Assembly: GCA_036795455.1 (NCBI GenBank)
Contig: DAIRET010000063.1
Span: forward strand, 1 to 15,353
Direction of reading: 5' to 3'
Source of the DNA: DAIRET01 sp036795455
Lineage (GTDB): Bacteria > Bacteroidota > Ignavibacteria > Ignavibacteriales > Ignavibacteriaceae
Length of the DNA: 15,353 nt
The number at the start of each line of letters is the position of its first letter. Position 1 is the stretch's first letter. Positions 1-5,746 of the stretch are shown piece by piece. The notes beneath the pieces were generated by a model, which was not told the origin of the DNA, searched no databases, and saw only the letters and a list, made by a program, of their open reading frames with translations. The position numbers and the translations under genes were made by a program.

Positions 1-80
1 CGCGGCGCCCTTGCGAAAAGATGTTCAGGAAGCACAGCCGATAAGATAATCGCAATAATTACCGAGAATCTGCTTTTCAT
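1..80 (-). CDS. N-terminal fragment of a secreted protein (cut by window edge)
   Basis: An ATG at 80-78 opens a frame that runs without a stop to the left edge, giving 26 complete codons. They encode a classic signal peptide: basic start (MKSR), hydrophobic core (FSVIIAIILSAVL) and a plausible signal peptidase I site after LFA. A weak AGGA-like Shine-Dalgarno lies about 10 bases upstream. The product is therefore exported to the periplasm or beyond. Nothing of the mature protein is visible beyond RAP, so no function can be given. The gene is separated from the HD-domain gene by about 170 bases, so it may have its own promoter. Confidence 0.6.
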   Translation of the reverse strand, partial: MKSRFSVIIAIILSAVLPEHLFARAP

Positions 81-248
81 ATAATAATTAATCCTAACTT
101 GTTCTAAGTTTGGTTAAAGTTGAAAATAAAAGTTGACTATTTATTATTGTAGCAAATTACTCGAAAAAAAATTACTCCTTTTTTTTGAGCCAAATTTAAG
201 GAAGTAACCGCCACTTGTCAAGTCATTAATAAAAAGTTTTTTTAATCG
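81..248. other. AT-rich intergenic region
   Basis: This gap lies downstream of the HD-domain gene and upstream of the partial secreted-protein gene, both on the minus strand. I see no convincing ORF and no GC-rich hairpin terminator. On the minus strand TAATTTTT (7 of 8 to TANNTTTG) occurs within the A/T tract around 168-180, but its distance to the nearest TTTG is wrong. The 9-base sequence AAATTACTC (plus strand) occurs twice within about 25 bases near 155-178. A promoter for the leftmost gene is expected here but cannot be placed. Confidence 0.4.
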
Positions 249-803
249 TTAAATTCCAAGAATTGAGTGGTTTTCCTTCATCGCATCCAAACAAAATCGG
301 ATATGTTCTTCAAGCGGGATTCCCAACTCTTCTGCCCCCTTTTTTATATCCTCCCGGCTTACATTCTTTGCAAAAGCTTTATCCTTCATCTTTTTTACAA
401 CGGATTTCACTTCTACTTCAAGAACTGTTTTATTTGGTCTTACATATGCAACTGCCGTAATGAAACCGGCTAACTCATCACAAGCAAAAAGGACTTTTTT
501 CAGCAGCGTATCCCTCGGAACACCTGTATAATCAGCATGTGAAAGCACCGTATCAATAAATTCTTTATCGAATCCTTTCTGTTCAAGGATTTTCGCTCCC
601 TCAAAAGGGTGTTGATTTGCATCCGGGAACATCTCGTAATCAAAGTCGTGAAGCAATGCCGCATTCCCCCAAAAATTCACATCCGCCTTATGTTTATGTG
701 CATATGCAATCACGCAGGTTTCAACTGCAAAAGCATGTTTTAATAAACTATCGCTTTTTGTGTGCTCTTTCAATAAATCCAGACAATACTCTCTTGTAAA
801 CAT
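249..803 (-). CDS. HD-domain phosphohydrolase family protein
   Basis: The product is about 184 residues and is probably a cytoplasmic metal-dependent phosphohydrolase; its substrate is unknown. Numbering from the upstream GTG at 809, the HD-type ligands are H25, the H54-D55 pair in ALLHDFDYE, H67 in QHPFEGA, H91 in LSHADYTG and D111 in FACDELAG. That order is typical of HD domains that hold a two-metal centre. A GTG at 809 is in frame, but the ATG at 803 is better placed: GGAG at 812-809 lies five bases before it. The gene follows endonuclease III by about 12 bases and is the last gene of that operon. HD proteins of this small type are often annotated only as hydrolases, and nothing here narrows the substrate. 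Confidence 0.85.
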   Translation of the reverse strand: MFTREYCLDLLKEHTKSDSLLKHAFAVETCVIAYAHKHKADVNFWGNAALLHDFDYEMFPDANQHPFEGAKILEQKGFDKEFIDTVLSHADYTGVPRDTLLKKVLFACDELAGFITAVAYVRPNKTVLEVEVKSVVKKMKDKAFAKNVSREDIKKGAEELGIPLEEHIRFCLDAMKENHSILGI

Positions 804-808
804 CTTCA

Positions 809-812
809 CTCC
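809..812 (-). promoter_or_regulatory. Ribosome binding site GGAG deciding the HD-protein start
   Basis: GGAG sits five bases upstream of ATG 803-801 on the minus strand and overlaps the alternative GTG at 809. It therefore favours the ATG. It lies in the short gap after the endonuclease III stop. Confidence 0.5.
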
Positions 813-815
813 ATA

Positions 816-1457
816 TTATACTTTAGAAGAAGGACAAAGTTTTGAAATAACACAACAATCGCATTTCGGTTTTCGTGCAATACAAATATTCCTTCCATGT
901 GTTGCAATTAAATGTGATAGAATAACCCAATCCTTTTCTTTAAATAATTCTTTCAACCTTAACTCTATTTTAACCGGGTCTTCCGATTCTATAAATCCGA
1001 GTAAATTTGAAATTCTTTTTACGTGTGTATCAACTGCAACAGCAGGGATGCCGAATCCGTTTCCTGCAACTACGGAAGCTGTTTTTCTGCCAACACCGGG
1101 TAGTTTGGTTAACATTTCAAAATCTGACGGAACTTTACTCTCATATTTGTCAACTAATGTTTTACAGCATTCTTTTATGCTTTTGGCTTTCTGTTTATAA
1201 AAGCCGGTGGAGTATATATCTTTCTCAAGCTCATCCGGAGTTGCGTCAATAAAGTCTTCCGGTTTTTTATATTTTTTGAACAGTTCTTTAGTAACAATGT
1301 TCACACGTGCATCCGTACACTGTGCAGAAAGTATAGTAGCTATTAATAACTGAAAGGGATTTTTAAAATCGAGAGCTATTTTTACTTCCGGGTATTCTTC
1401 TTTTAATTCAGCGAGAATCTCACCTGCCCGCTTCTTTTCTTTTTCAATTGGTATCAC
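816..1457 (-). CDS. nth: Endonuclease III, DNA glycosylase/AP lyase
   Basis: This base-excision repair enzyme removes oxidised pyrimidines and cleaves the abasic site. From the GTG at 1457 it is 213 residues, against 211 in E. coli Nth. The helix-hairpin-helix LPGVGRKTA carries the catalytic lysine (K125), and VDTHVKR carries the catalytic aspartate (D143). The C-terminal [4Fe-4S] loop is C-X6-C-X2-C-X5-C at C192, C199, C202 and C208. All of these sit five residues after their E. coli counterparts, which supports this start. An upstream in-frame TTG at 1493 adds 12 residues but has no ribosome binding site and overlaps the ferredoxin gene by 50 bases. With the GTG the overlap is 14 bases, suggesting translational coupling. 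Confidence 0.95.
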   Translation of the reverse strand: MIPIEKEKKRAGEILAELKEEYPEVKIALDFKNPFQLLIATILSAQCTDARVNIVTKELFKKYKKPEDFIDATPDELEKDIYSTGFYKQKAKSIKECCKTLVDKYESKVPSDFEMLTKLPGVGRKTASVVAGNGFGIPAVAVDTHVKRISNLLGFIESEDPVKIELRLKELFKEKDWVILSHLIATHGRNICIARKPKCDCCVISKLCPSSKV

Positions 1458-1782
1458 GGTGAAACCTTTTATCTTTAATTTCCAGTCTTTCAACAGTTTG
1501 GTTTTGAATTATGTGGGTTAGAATAATTTCATCAACATCGTCTATTGTAACATTCCCGTACCAAACCTGTTCCGGGTAAATTACTAACGTAACACCGAAT
1601 TCACAGGCATCCAGGCAGCCGGCAGAATTAGCTCTTACTTTAGAGCTTAATCCGTACTCTTTCAGTTTTTTCTTGAACACTTCTTTTACCTCTGCACCAC
1701 CTTTAGAAGCACAACAACCTCGAAGATGCCCGTCTTCCCTTCTGTTTTCACAAATAAAAATATGCTTGTCGTATCGTTTCAT
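1444..1782 (-). CDS. Thioredoxin-like [2Fe-2S] ferredoxin
   Basis: This 112-residue protein is of the thioredoxin-fold [2Fe-2S] ferredoxin family (NuoE-C/Shethna-like). The cysteines fit the family spacing: C11, C23 (with an adjacent C24), then C56 and C60 in SAGCLDAC. The opening KHIFICEN is a beta strand leading into the first ligand, and the second pair is followed by EFGVTLVIYPEQVWYGNV, the usual strand-turn-strand with a hydrophobic YP. It is expected to be a small soluble electron carrier in the cytoplasm; its partner is unknown. It is the first gene of the operon with nth and the HD protein. Having it before an Fe-S repair enzyme is suggestive but proves no functional link. No clear Shine-Dalgarno precedes the ATG. 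Confidence 0.88.
   Translation of the reverse strand: MKRYDKHIFICENRREDGHLRGCCASKGGAEVKEVFKKKLKEYGLSSKVRANSAGCLDACEFGVTLVIYPEQVWYGNVTIDDVDEIILTHIIQNQTVERLEIKDKRFHRDTN
1465..1470 (-). promoter_or_regulatory. Ribosome binding site supporting the GTG start of nth
   Basis: AAAAGG lies seven bases upstream of the GTG at 1457, inside the end of the ferredoxin coding region. The competing TTG at 1493 has no purine-rich stretch upstream, so this site decides the start. Confidence 0.45.
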
Positions 1783-1806
1783 AAAAAATCTTAATATTAT
1801 TCGGGT

Positions 1807-1814
1807 TAAATATA
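1807..1814 (-). promoter_or_regulatory. Possible -7 element of the ferredoxin-nth-HD operon
   Basis: Read on the minus strand this is TATATTTA, matching the Bacteroidota -7 consensus TANNTTTG at seven of eight positions. It lies 24 bases upstream of the ferredoxin ATG. No good TTTG is found at 19-21 bases upstream, so the call is weak. Confidence 0.25.
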
Positions 1815-1826
1815 ATGAAAAATACC

Positions 1827-1857
1827 TTTGATAATTGAAAAGAACTCTTTACTTTTT
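1827..1857 (+). promoter_or_regulatory. Bacteroidota-type promoter for the lipoprotein pair
   Basis: TTTG at 1827-1830 (-33 element) and TACTTTTT at 1850-1857 (-7 element, seven of eight to TANNTTTG) are separated by 19 bases, the spacing known for the primary sigma factor of Bacteroidota. The lipoprotein start codon follows at 1879, with GGAG at 1870-1873 as ribosome binding site. The 5' leader would be very short. Confidence 0.5.
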
Positions 1858-1878
1858 AAGTAGAAATATGGAGTATTT

Positions 1879-2709
1879 ATGATTAAAAGAATATCTGGCT
1901 TAGTATTTTGTCTTATTACACTTTTTTACGGATGCGATGATGGAAATTCCGGAGCAGATTTTATTTCACCCGACAATAAATACCCTGCTATGAAAGGTGA
2001 TTGCTGGGAGTATAAAGTTTACAACGCTTTCTTTTATTATGATTCTACAGGTGGTTTTGATAGTTCAATGATAAATTCAAGTGAAGTTAAAATAGAAATT
2101 GTTGAAGATAAAGATTCGATAGGAGCTATTAAAAATTTGCTGCGGTTTAATAGTAGTCCCATAGATGGTAGTTTCCAGGGGCTTACTGCCTGGTACAGAA
2201 ACGATAATTCGGGATTATATCTTATAGCAACAACCGGAATTCCCTATAATAATGATGACTTCCTTTTACCCAAAAGTGGAATTAACCATCAGAATGACCT
2301 CAAAACTTTCATAATCAAAAATCACTCCGCCCCTTTTCTATTCAATATAACTAATAGTTCTTTCCCTGTTGATACAACTATATTTGAATTCCCCATAAAA
2401 AAGCTGCAATATCCATATACAGTAGGAAATAAATGGTTTATGAGGACTGATCCGTTAATTGAAAGATTTGTTAAAAACATTGAATTGATTGAAGTACCTG
2501 CCGGTAAGTTTGAGTGCTACGTCCATGAAACTTCCTGGTTCACTCACGATATAAAATACGATTACTTCATTAGTAAAGAATTCGGTTTAATAAAAAGTAC
2601 TCTCGAAATTGACAGCATCCCGATGACTACTTCAGCTAACCCTGATAGTGCTATCGGCTATTTCAAATATGAAGTTAAAAGCGAATTATTAAGAAAATAT
2701 AATAAATAG
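1879..2709 (+). CDS. Putative lipoprotein, first of a tandem paralogous pair
   Basis: This 276-residue protein has a lipoprotein-like signal: basic MIKR, hydrophobic GLVFCLITLFYG, then C19. The lipobox is LFYG-C, which is loose but acceptable for this lineage, so it probably sits as a lipoprotein in the envelope. I recognise no named enzymatic domain. Two segments share the pattern YP-x4-G-x2-W: YPAMKGDCWEY near residues 34-44, and YPYTVGNKWF near 175-184. The latter is followed by VPAGKFECYVHE and ISKEFGLIKS, a pattern common in uncharacterised Bacteroidota/Ignavibacteria lipoproteins. GGAG five bases before the ATG supports the start. The next gene is a diverged copy seven bases downstream and is presumably co-transcribed. 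Confidence 0.75.
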   Translation: MIKRISGLVFCLITLFYGCDDGNSGADFISPDNKYPAMKGDCWEYKVYNAFFYYDSTGGFDSSMINSSEVKIEIVEDKDSIGAIKNLLRFNSSPIDGSFQGLTAWYRNDNSGLYLIATTGIPYNNDDFLLPKSGINHQNDLKTFIIKNHSAPFLFNITNSSFPVDTTIFEFPIKKLQYPYTVGNKWFMRTDPLIERFVKNIELIEVPAGKFECYVHETSWFTHDIKYDYFISKEFGLIKSTLEIDSIPMTTSANPDSAIGYFKYEVKSELLRKYNK

Positions 2710-2716
2710 GTGTAAC

Positions 2717-3559
2717 ATGAAAAACCTCGTCTTTTTGATAGGTCTTATTACACTTTTTTATGGATGTAAAGAAGCCGGTGAAGGTACCGGGTTTGTTGAA
2801 ACATCAAAACTTTATCCTGCAAGGTTAAACAACTCGTGGGAGTATGAAGTTTCTAATAAAATTGAGTTTTACAACAACTATGGACAGATTGACAGCACAG
2901 AAGTTTTAAACTGGCCAAACCAAATAATTTCTGTTATTAAAACCGGCGATTCGGTTGGAACTTATTCAAACTTAGTTCTTTTTGAAAATCATATAGTTGG
3001 TACTCCAGATGTTAAGCATTATATATGGTTCTTAAATAATGATGATGGCTTTTATTCCGTAGCTTATGCCGGTTCAGCTGGCGAGTCATCAGGAGTCTCA
3101 ATAAACCCTAAACTTAATCCGGGGAAAAAGTATCTAACGATTGAGGAATTTAGAAAAATTGCGTCTCTGGAAAACGGCATTCTAACTTCATTACAAATGC
3201 TTGTAGAAGACTCGATAGGTTATTGGAACCCGCCAAGGAAAGCATTGGCATACCCGTTAAAAACCGGACAAAGATGGATTGAATTAATACACCCATGGTA
3301 TCACCCATGGTATCGTGAAAGATTTATTAACAAAACACAAACCCTCAGTACTTCCGCCGGTACTTTTAATTGTTATAAAGTAGAAGTTGATTGGCCTATG
3401 ATTCCGAATATTATATTTAACGATTATATAAACACGGAATATGGATTGATTTACAGAGAAATTATTGATGACAGCGTAGAATATTCAACACTGGATAATC
3501 CCGAATCATTTTTTTGTAAGATGACATCAAAGGCTATACTGGTTAATAAGAATTTTTAG
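2717..3559 (+). CDS. Putative lipoprotein, second of a tandem paralogous pair
   Basis: This 280-residue protein aligns with the preceding one along its whole length at low identity. Both have LITLFYGC at the signal peptide (here C17). The first YP...W motif is YPARLNNSWEYEV and the second is YPLKTGQRWIEL. Both then carry AGxFxCY (SAGTFNCYKVE here) and EFGL/EYGL. It is probably anchored in the envelope through C17. It contains a four-residue duplication, HPWYHPWY, encoded by a perfect 12-base tandem repeat and absent from the paralog. It starts seven bases after the upstream stop, with AGGTG overlapping that stop as a possible ribosome binding site. Function unknown. Confidence 0.75.
   Translation: MKNLVFLIGLITLFYGCKEAGEGTGFVETSKLYPARLNNSWEYEVSNKIEFYNNYGQIDSTEVLNWPNQIISVIKTGDSVGTYSNLVLFENHIVGTPDVKHYIWFLNNDDGFYSVAYAGSAGESSGVSINPKLNPGKKYLTIEEFRKIASLENGILTSLQMLVEDSIGYWNPPRKALAYPLKTGQRWIELIHPWYHPWYRERFINKTQTLSTSAGTFNCYKVEVDWPMIPNIIFNDYINTEYGLIYREIIDDSVEYSTLDNPESFFCKMTSKAILVNKNF
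3290..3313 (+). repeat. 12-bp perfect tandem duplication inside the second lipoprotein gene
   Basis: CACCCATGGTAT occurs twice head to tail at 3290-3301 and 3302-3313. It is in frame and encodes HPWY twice. The paralogous upstream gene has a single equivalent segment (TDPLIERF), so this is probably a lineage-specific slippage insertion. Confidence 0.9.
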
Positions 3560-3587
3560 GTGATTTGGTTTAGTAAAAGATGTAAGA

Positions 3588-4109
3588 TTAGACTGTAAAA
3601 CCGACTTTCTTTTTTACCGGTTCGGGTGGGGTGATTAATTGATTTATAACATCAATGATTTGCAAAATCTGTTTGTCGTGTTGTCCCAAACGGTTTTCAA
3701 TTTCTTTCAATTTCTCTTCTACCTTTTTATGGGTAGAAACAATTTCCCTGAGTTTGACAAAAGCTCTCATAATCAATATGTTTACTTCTATTGCTCTTTC
3801 ACTTTTAAGTACTGAGGAAAGCATTGCTACACCCTGCTCTGTAAAAGCAAAAGGAAGATGGCGTAAACCTTTTTTATCAGAATTGGACATCACAGTTTGT
3901 GATCTCCATGATTTGAATTCTGCTGTGGTAAGTTGAAACATGAAATCTTCGGGGAATCTTTTAATATTTCTGCGGACGGCTTGTTTTAATGCACGTGTTT
4001 CAACACCATAGAGTAATGCAAGTTCTCTATCAAGGATTACTTTTTGCTCCCTTATTAAAAGAATCCTGGTTATTATGTTTTCCGGGGGAATTATTGATTT
4101 TGAATTCAT
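3588..4109 (-). CDS. ORF6N-domain DNA-binding protein
   Basis: This 173-residue protein has an N-terminal ORF6N domain at about residues 7-95. Recognisable parts are ILLIREQKVILDRELALLYGVETRALKQAVRRNIKRFPEDFMFQLT and the later LPFAFTEQGVAMLSSVLKSERA. The family is found in phages (antirepressor-like proteins) and widely in Bacteroidota chromosomes, where a DNA-binding regulatory role is assumed. Residues 125-160 are charged and heptad-like, consistent with a coiled coil for oligomerisation, and the tail is basic (PVKKKVGFTV). The gene starts 35 bases after tRNA-Glu on the same strand and has no clear Shine-Dalgarno. It is convergent with the second lipoprotein gene. It may be a mobile or phage-derived cargo gene, but no integrase or att repeats are visible. 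Confidence 0.9.
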   Translation of the reverse strand: MNSKSIIPPENIITRILLIREQKVILDRELALLYGVETRALKQAVRRNIKRFPEDFMFQLTTAEFKSWRSQTVMSNSDKKGLRHLPFAFTEQGVAMLSSVLKSERAIEVNILIMRAFVKLREIVSTHKKVEEKLKEIENRLGQHDKQILQIIDVINQLITPPEPVKKKVGFTV

Positions 4110-4144
4110 TCAAATCAATCCAATGAAACAAGTAAAGTTTATTG

Positions 4145-4218
4145 TAGCGCGTACGGGATTCGAACCCGTGATCTCCGCCTTGAGAGGGCGGCGTCCTAAG
4201 CCACTAGACGAACGCGCC
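4145..4218 (-). tRNA. tRNA-Glu (CTC)
   Basis: On the minus strand a 74-base cloverleaf begins GGCGCGT and ends ACGCGCT plus discriminator A; the first acceptor pair is G-U. The anticodon arm is CCGCC-CTCTCAA-GGCGG, giving anticodon CTC, and the T arm is ACGGG-TTCGAAT-CCCGT. The CCA end is not encoded, since CAA follows the discriminator. It begins four bases after the stop of the radical SAM gene on the same strand. Confidence 0.97.
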
Positions 4219-4222
4219 AAAG

Positions 4223-5431
4223 TTAATTATTATTAAAATAATCCTTCGGAAATGTCCGTAAATTATGTTTAAAATGCAACTGTTCCTCCATCCTGCAAGA
4301 CCATACAAGTTTTCCGTTCCATATTGTAATGTCGGGACAACCATCGCACATATTCTGTCTTCCGTCTTCAAGAAAATCTACCGGCTGAATAATCATTACG
4401 GTTTGGTAATGCAACCGCTTGAACCAGTTCACCGGATTAAATAAAACCTTCGGGATTATTTTTCTTATTTTCTTATCCAATAAACCGAACAATAACATTG
4501 ATTTTCCTTTTCTTGTCATATTCGGGCGTGAATAGGCAAGATAACGATCAAAAAACAGGTGATGAAAATTCTGCACAATTTCCATCGATTTTTTCCCCAT
4601 GTAACCATAAATCTTTCCTTTAGTCCCCAATCTTCCTGTAAGCATCCACTTAAATGAATCCGGTTGTTCCGAGCCATTTAAATAAGCGCATGGATCAAAA
4701 TCCGGGTAATCCTTCCGTATCAACCCCACTATTTCTTCCGCTTTTATATCGGTTCTTTCAGTAGGTTCTTCGTTATATACAAGCTGGTTCATGTCGATTT
4801 TGTTCGGACCCAAATAAAAATCAACTCTATTATTATTAACTGCACGGTAAAGTATAAAAACCATCACCTGTACAATGTCGATATGTTTCTCTCCCCATTT
4901 CATAATTTCGGGAACATATTGCATTGTATCTTCATAAATAGTTGAATTAAATGCGCAAGATATATTACCTGCATCGGCGACCATTCTTGCATAATGGTAA
5001 CGAAGTTCGTTTAATTCAAGTTCGGTTTTATCTTTCCAACCCGGACGCCCCTGCTTGCTATCTATATGGAACGTAAACCCGTAAACACCGGCTTTTTTTA
5101 ATTCAGCAAGTAATTCTTTTGTTAGTGCAAGACCATTCGTATTAACAACAGGTTTTATTTTCATATCCCTGATCATTTTTACAATATCAATAATTTCAGG
5201 ATGTAACAATGGATCTCCTCCAGCTATAGAAACTGCATCGCAATTACGTAAACGGGTAAAAGTTTTCAATTCTTCTTTTATCTGTTCAAGTGATTTGTGC
5301 GAGTTTTCATTTCTTCTATAGCAGCCGTCGCAATGAAGATTACATTTATAAGTAGGTTCAAGCCAGGAAATCGAATTATCGGCAAGGTTCCAGGGAAGTC
5401 TAAAATAATCGAGATGATTTAATTTAACCAT
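4223..5431 (-). CDS. Radical SAM protein with C-terminal cysteine cluster
   Basis: This 402-residue enzyme of the radical SAM superfamily binds its [4Fe-4S] cluster and S-adenosylmethionine through C30-X3-C34-X2-C37 (CNLHCDGCYR). The SAM-contacting motif AGGDPLLHPE is at 70-79, and VVNTNG at 95-100 is the usual next strand. The barrel continues to about residue 250. The C-terminal part contains C248, C362-X2-C365 (MCDGCPD) and C379 (VWSCRMEE), which could hold an auxiliary iron-sulfur cluster in a SPASM-like manner. A basic, hydrophobic segment near 305-350 (KVLFNPVNWFKRL) could contact membrane or a lipid-like substrate. The start is supported by AGGA about six bases upstream. The substrate is unknown; a lipid-modifying role is only a guess. 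The gene is flanked by tRNA-Gln and tRNA-Glu on the same strand. Confidence 0.9.
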   Translation of the reverse strand: MVKLNHLDYFRLPWNLADNSISWLEPTYKCNLHCDGCYRRNENSHKSLEQIKEELKTFTRLRNCDAVSIAGGDPLLHPEIIDIVKMIRDMKIKPVVNTNGLALTKELLAELKKAGVYGFTFHIDSKQGRPGWKDKTELELNELRYHYARMVADAGNISCAFNSTIYEDTMQYVPEIMKWGEKHIDIVQVMVFILYRAVNNNRVDFYLGPNKIDMNQLVYNEEPTERTDIKAEEIVGLIRKDYPDFDPCAYLNGSEQPDSFKWMLTGRLGTKGKIYGYMGKKSMEIVQNFHHLFFDRYLAYSRPNMTRKGKSMLLFGLLDKKIRKIIPKVLFNPVNWFKRLHYQTVMIIQPVDFLEDGRQNMCDGCPDITIWNGKLVWSCRMEEQLHFKHNLRTFPKDYFNNN

Positions 5432-5455
5432 AATAATTCCTACTGTTAAAAGAAG

Positions 5456-5528
5456 CTGCCCCGTTAGGGGTCGAACCTAAACTCTTCTGATCCAGAGTCA
5501 GACGTGTTGCCAATTACACCACGGGGCA
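5456..5528 (-). tRNA. tRNA-Gln (CTG)
   Basis: On the minus strand a 73-base cloverleaf begins TGCCCCG and ends CGGGGCA plus discriminator G; the weak U1-A72 pair is typical of tRNA-Gln. The anticodon arm is TCTGA-CTCTGGA-TCAGA, giving anticodon CTG. The T arm is TTAGG-TTCGACC-CCTAA. CCA is not encoded. The 3' end is only 24 bases upstream of the radical SAM start codon, on the same strand. Confidence 0.97.
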
Positions 5529-5746
5529 TTTTCTAATATAATAGTTTCACTAAATAAATATTTGATTTTGCACTGCAAGGATACTGCTTTTTTCCGCTAA
5601 AATCAAGGCTTATACTGGATTGAGTAAATAAATAGTTATTAGGTTTTCCTTATTACCTTTACAGGTTGTAAGAAATAATACAGTTTTTTCGTTTTTCACT
5701 TTCACTTGATTATTGTAATTTACGGTATGAAAAGAAAGAAAAGAAG
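5529..5746. other. Intergenic region between divergent tRNA-Gln and NHL-protein gene
   Basis: This 218-base stretch should hold promoters in both directions. An 11-base palindrome, TTGCA-C-TGCAA, lies at 5568-5578, about 40 bases upstream of tRNA-Gln, and could be part of its promoter or an operator. Toward the right gene, TAATTTAC near 5716-5723 is a poor -7 match without a proper -33 element. AGAAAAGAAG directly before 5747 is a purine-rich ribosome binding region. No ORF is supported. Confidence 0.35.

Noticed and set aside
96..110. Short inverted repeat AACTT-5-AAGTT
   Set aside because: Five-base arms in AT-rich sequence are expected by chance, and no second copy is seen.
226..247. A/T palindrome after the HD-domain gene as a possible terminator
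   Set aside because: The stem is only A and T with no loop and no GC core, so it would not form a stable terminator hairpin.
760..1200. Open frame of 146 codons on the plus strand opposite endonuclease III
   Set aside because: It is wholly antisense to a confidently identified gene, has no ribosome binding site and its translation resembles no protein family.
3655..3936. Open frame of 93 codons opposite the ORF6N gene
   Set aside because: It is a shadow of the ORF6N coding frame with no supporting start signal or recognisable product.
5568..5578. Palindrome TTGCA-C-TGCAA upstream of tRNA-Gln as an operator
   Set aside because: It is a single copy and short, so it is recorded in the intergenic entry but not claimed as a regulatory site.
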